From Hyphomonas sp. Mor2 (lineage in GTDB: Bacteria > Pseudomonadota > Alphaproteobacteria > Caulobacterales > Hyphomonadaceae), in NCBI RefSeq assembly GCF_001854405.1, contig NZ_CP017718.1, forward strand, positions 1 to 64,000: a DNA stretch of 64,000 bases. Reading direction: 5' to 3'. Shown piece by piece: positions 61,685 through 64,000 of the stretch (positions are counted from its first letter, which is position 1; each line of letters opens with the position of its first letter). The position numbers were made by a program, and so were the translations under genes. The notes under the pieces were generated by a model, which searched no databases, was not told where the DNA came from, and worked only from the letters and a program-made list of their open reading frames with translations.

Positions 61685-62806
61685 ATGGCACTTAAATCAA
61701 GCGCGGTTGGAATTTGGGTGATCGCCACAGGCGTCATCATCGCCTTGCTGTATCTCGGTCGGGACATTCTTGCGCCCTTCGCGCTTGCGGTGTTTTTGTT
61801 CCTGATCATTGAGGGCTTTGCGCGGGTCATTGATGAACGGTCGGAACTCCTCAAACGTGGATGGTCGCGCGCGCTGGCGATTCTGGTCGTGATTGGCGGC
61901 TTTGTCGGTTTCCTTGCCATGATGGCGCGTGGGGTGGGTGAGTTTGGTAGTCAAGGAGACGCCTATCTGAACCGGATTAACGGCCTGATTGAGGATGCAT
62001 ATGCGCTACTGCATCTCGGCGATGCTCCAACCCTGACACAGCTCGTCTTCAACGAAACCGGGCAGGCCTTTCTCGGAACCATTGCCAGCGCGACAAGTGG
62101 TCTGACGGGCGACCTGGTCCTGATCTTGATCTATGTTGCGTTTCTCTTCCTGGCCCAGTCGGCATGGCCGGTGAAGCTCGACCGGATCTTCCCGGATGTG
62201 GAGCGTCGGCAGCAGGTCAAGGAAGTGGGCGATGCGGCGCGCCGCGGCATCGAAACCTATCTGTGGACGCAAACCGTCATCAGTGCCCTGATCACAGCGC
62301 TGACCTATGCGACCCTGTTGGTGCTTGGTGTCGACAATGCGCTATTCCTGTCCACGCTGATCTTTGTCTTGAACTATATCCCGACCATTGGATCGATCGT
62401 GGCTGCATTGGTACCGCCACTGTTCGCGTTGGTTCAGCCGGAAATTGCCGCCTGGATTCCTGGCGATTCACCGAATGACAGTTACGTCTTCGCAGCTCTG
62501 GTCTTTCTCGGCGTCAGCTTCTGGCAGTTCTCGATTGGCAATTTTGTGCAACCCCGGATTATGGGCGATACACTCAACCTATCCGCGTTAGTCGTGCTGC
62601 TCGCGCTGGCCATTTGGGGCGCGGTTTGGGGAATACCTGGCATGTTCTTGTCTGCGCCGCTGACAGTATTGATGATGATTCTATTTGCCCAATCTGATTC
62701 GACTCGATGGATCGCAATTTTGTTGTCTGCAAACGGCGAACCCTTGTCACACGAAAGCGCCACAAAGGCAGAAAGTGATCAGGCCCAAGCCCTTGAATCT
62801 CAATGA
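61685..62806 (+). CDS. AI-2E/PerM family transporter
   Basis: A 373-residue inner-membrane protein of the PerM/AI-2E exporter family, with about eight helices. Typical features are LGRDILAPFALAVFLFLIIEGFARVI near the N-terminus, a large periplasmic loop near 100-150, and the pore-region stretch TLIFVLNYIPTIGSIVAALVPPLFAL with VQPRIMGDTLNLSALVVLLALAIWGAVWGIPGMFLSAPL. Substrates of this family are mostly unclear; some act as sodium or small-molecule exporters. The ATG at 61685 has gggagcggg upstream. Confidence 0.9.
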   Translation: MALKSSAVGIWVIATGVIIALLYLGRDILAPFALAVFLFLIIEGFARVIDERSELLKRGWSRALAILVVIGGFVGFLAMMARGVGEFGSQGDAYLNRINGLIEDAYALLHLGDAPTLTQLVFNETGQAFLGTIASATSGLTGDLVLILIYVAFLFLAQSAWPVKLDRIFPDVERRQQVKEVGDAARRGIETYLWTQTVISALITALTYATLLVLGVDNALFLSTLIFVLNYIPTIGSIVAALVPPLFALVQPEIAAWIPGDSPNDSYVFAALVFLGVSFWQFSIGNFVQPRIMGDTLNLSALVVLLALAIWGAVWGIPGMFLSAPLTVLMMILFAQSDSTRWIAILLSANGEPLSHESATKAESDQAQALESQ

Positions 62807-62947
62807 ATGTCACAGAAAGCGCTGAATTTTCGCTTGGCTTTGTGTCAACTTCGTTACATATACATCTGCATTGGGACACAATCAGTCTAAAAAAGAAATC
62901 TGGCCTCCGCGTGCGTCCCCCCACCCAGCCTGCGGATGAGGCCAGTA

Positions 62948-62981
62948 GGGCCCACCGGACAAGTCCCCGTTCGGTGGGTCC
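62948..62981. terminator. Hairpin between convergent genes
   Basis: gggcccaccg and cggtgggtcc pair over 10 bases (one G-U) around a 14-base loop, followed by gcttatttc. It could end either the PerM gene or the glutamate dehydrogenase gene. Confidence 0.55.
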
Positions 62982-63004
62982 GCTTATTTCTGGATCCGAA
63001 AAAG

Positions 63005-64000
63005 CTAGTCAGCGACGGTTTGCATAAATTTGCGCATTGCATCCGCAGCGAGTGCGAATTGAGCAAAGCTCGGCTTGGTGCCGGTATAGGTTTTGATCTC
63101 GCTCAATAGAATCGTGCGCGCACTTGCATGCCGGGCAAGCCAAGACTCGGCATCGTCCGCGGTCAGGGCCAGATAGGTGGCGTCGGCTTGCAAATGTTCG
63201 AGCTCACGGATCAATCCACGCGTCGCCAGTCGATCCCAATGTGGCATTTCGGCAATCGCGGAGGTCGCAGCAGCGCGCAGTCGATCAAGTGATAAGGCAT
63301 CACCGACCTGCAGATACGCCGTCGTGGCGGCGACGGCATCGCGAGCACTTTTATCGGCGAGCTGCGTGATCAATGGCGCGTCAGCGACCAGGCGAGTGGC
63401 GGCGACCGCTTCGGCGAGATCTGGCGAAACCCCGTCCCGTGCCAGATGATTGATCCGGCGCTGGAACACGGCCTTTTCGTAGGCAGGCAAGCTCTTGGTC
63501 GAGAGTTTTGACAAGGCGTCCCGCGCGGCAGCAACTGACTCGATTTGATCGGAGATGGATCCGCTCGCGCTTGCTGTCAGGATGCTGTGCGTCAGACGGC
63601 GGAGGGATTCCGCGAGACCGGCTTGTAGATTATTCTGGCGATGCGTTGGCACTTGATTGTCCAAATCATCGATCTGCGTTTTCAATTCAGATACGCCGAG
63701 CACCGCACGCGCCACTTCAAAGGCCGCGACAATGTCCGCGTTTGCAGCGCCGGACTGCTCGCGCAATCGCAGCATGAAAACCGGTCCGGCAATATCCACG
63801 ATCCGGTTAGCGAGGACTGTGCAGATGATTTCACGTTTGAGGCGGTGCGCTTCCATGACGTCCTGGTATTGCAGCAGCGCTTTCGGGAAGTAGCCGCGCA
63901 GAGTGGACTGGAAATAAGGGTCATCGGGCACGCTGGACTCGACCAGATCATCAAACAGAACGATCTTGGTCCACGCCATCAGGACGGCAATCTCAGGCCG
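63005..64000 (-). CDS. NAD-dependent glutamate dehydrogenase, C-terminal part (runs off the window)
   Basis: This is the last part (about 331 codons) of a large NAD-GDH that deaminates glutamate to 2-oxoglutarate. The frame continues upstream past 64000; the codons before the first visible methionine read RPEIAVL, matching the LTRPELAVL motif near the start of the C-terminal domain. Hallmarks are VPDDPYFQSTLRGYFPKALLQYQDVMEAHRLKREIICTVLANRIVDIAGPVF. These enzymes exceed 1,500 residues in Alphaproteobacteria, so most of the protein lies outside. The catalytic residues are not in view. Confidence 0.9.
   Translation of the reverse strand, partial: RPEIAVLMAWTKIVLFDDLVESSVPDDPYFQSTLRGYFPKALLQYQDVMEAHRLKREIICTVLANRIVDIAGPVFMLRLREQSGAANADIVAAFEVARAVLGVSELKTQIDDLDNQVPTHRQNNLQAGLAESLRRLTHSILTASASGSISDQIESVAAARDALSKLSTKSLPAYEKAVFQRRINHLARDGVSPDLAEAVAATRLVADAPLITQLADKSARDAVAATTAYLQVGDALSLDRLRAAATSAIAEMPHWDRLATRGLIRELEHLQADATYLALTADDAESWLARHASARTILLSEIKTYTGTKPSFAQFALAADAMRKFMQTVAD

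Overview
The window looks like chromosome from a GC-rich alphaproteobacterium, most probably a marine, hyphomonad/Maricaulales-like heterotroph. Three RNA or protein markers support this. The tmRNA gene is of the circularly permuted, two-piece type (tag ANDNFAEGELLAA). It lies beside an alpha-type SspB adaptor gene. The window also holds a short SRP RNA and the C-terminal end of a large NAD-dependent glutamate dehydrogenase. The placement below class level is inference. No insertion sequence, prophage or CRISPR array is visible, and almost all of the window is densely packed core or niche metabolism.

Region by region. 1-1460: a small DUF559 nuclease-like gene bracketed by three copies of a REP-like palindromic repeat, then about 1 kb of hairpin-rich sequence without a convincing gene. 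1463-6079: an ATP-dependent DNA ligase, then an EamA exporter, an AmpD-like amidase and a CpeT-like lipoprotein tightly packed on the + strand, and a small tyrosine phosphatase. 6076-10240: a divergent unit with a Fur-like box, a heme-type TonB receptor on one side and a DUF6607 lipoprotein plus a DUF4198 protein on the other. 10275-14381: GST, SDR, RNase P RNA, an unrecognised 339-residue protein and a medium-chain dehydrogenase. 14467-21374: a TPR lipoprotein, CysQ with an odd Gfo/Idh/MocA-like protein, a TetR regulator, the bicarbonate pair SbtA/SbtB and pyrophosphatase. 21512-30401: periplasmic protein, 2OG-Fe oxygenase, a two-subunit molybdenum hydroxylase (Ior type), GST, Lpd, small membrane proteins and DsbB. 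30483-37070: ExoD, tRNA-Leu(CAA), ferrochelatase, a RusA-like resolvase, a Sel1-like secreted protein, an HxlR/MAPEG pair, thioesterase, SspB and ssrA.

37238-47524: a DUF885 peptidase-like lipoprotein, a LysR/AhpD-like divergent pair, DoxX and YHS proteins, an M14 peptidase, a Tat-exported dienelactone-hydrolase-like protein, a beta-barrel protein and NudC. 47588-54373: SRP RNA, dnaX-ybaB and recR. The usual dnaX-ybaB-recR run is interrupted by an opposite-strand block with a Kef-type antiporter and a CYP153-like alkane hydroxylase followed by its own TetR regulator. 54377-59200: a PQQ-type sugar dehydrogenase, the queuosine precursor genes queC-queE-queD, a tiny ORF and a membrane-anchored haloalkane dehalogenase-like hydrolase. 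59210-64000: DUF1178, glutaredoxin, ComF, a BioC/NDUFAF5-like methyltransferase, a PerM-type transporter and the partial glutamate dehydrogenase.

The features most worth a second look are the DUF559 gene flanked by palindromic repeats, the Fur-like divergon with two uncharacterised envelope proteins, SbtA/SbtB in an apparent heterotroph, the CYP153/TetR unit with a near-perfect operator, the probable HxlR operator, the ssrA-sspB neighbourhood, and several enzymes that lack a hallmark residue (Gfo/Idh without EKP, QueD without its cysteine, DnaX without its zinc cysteines).
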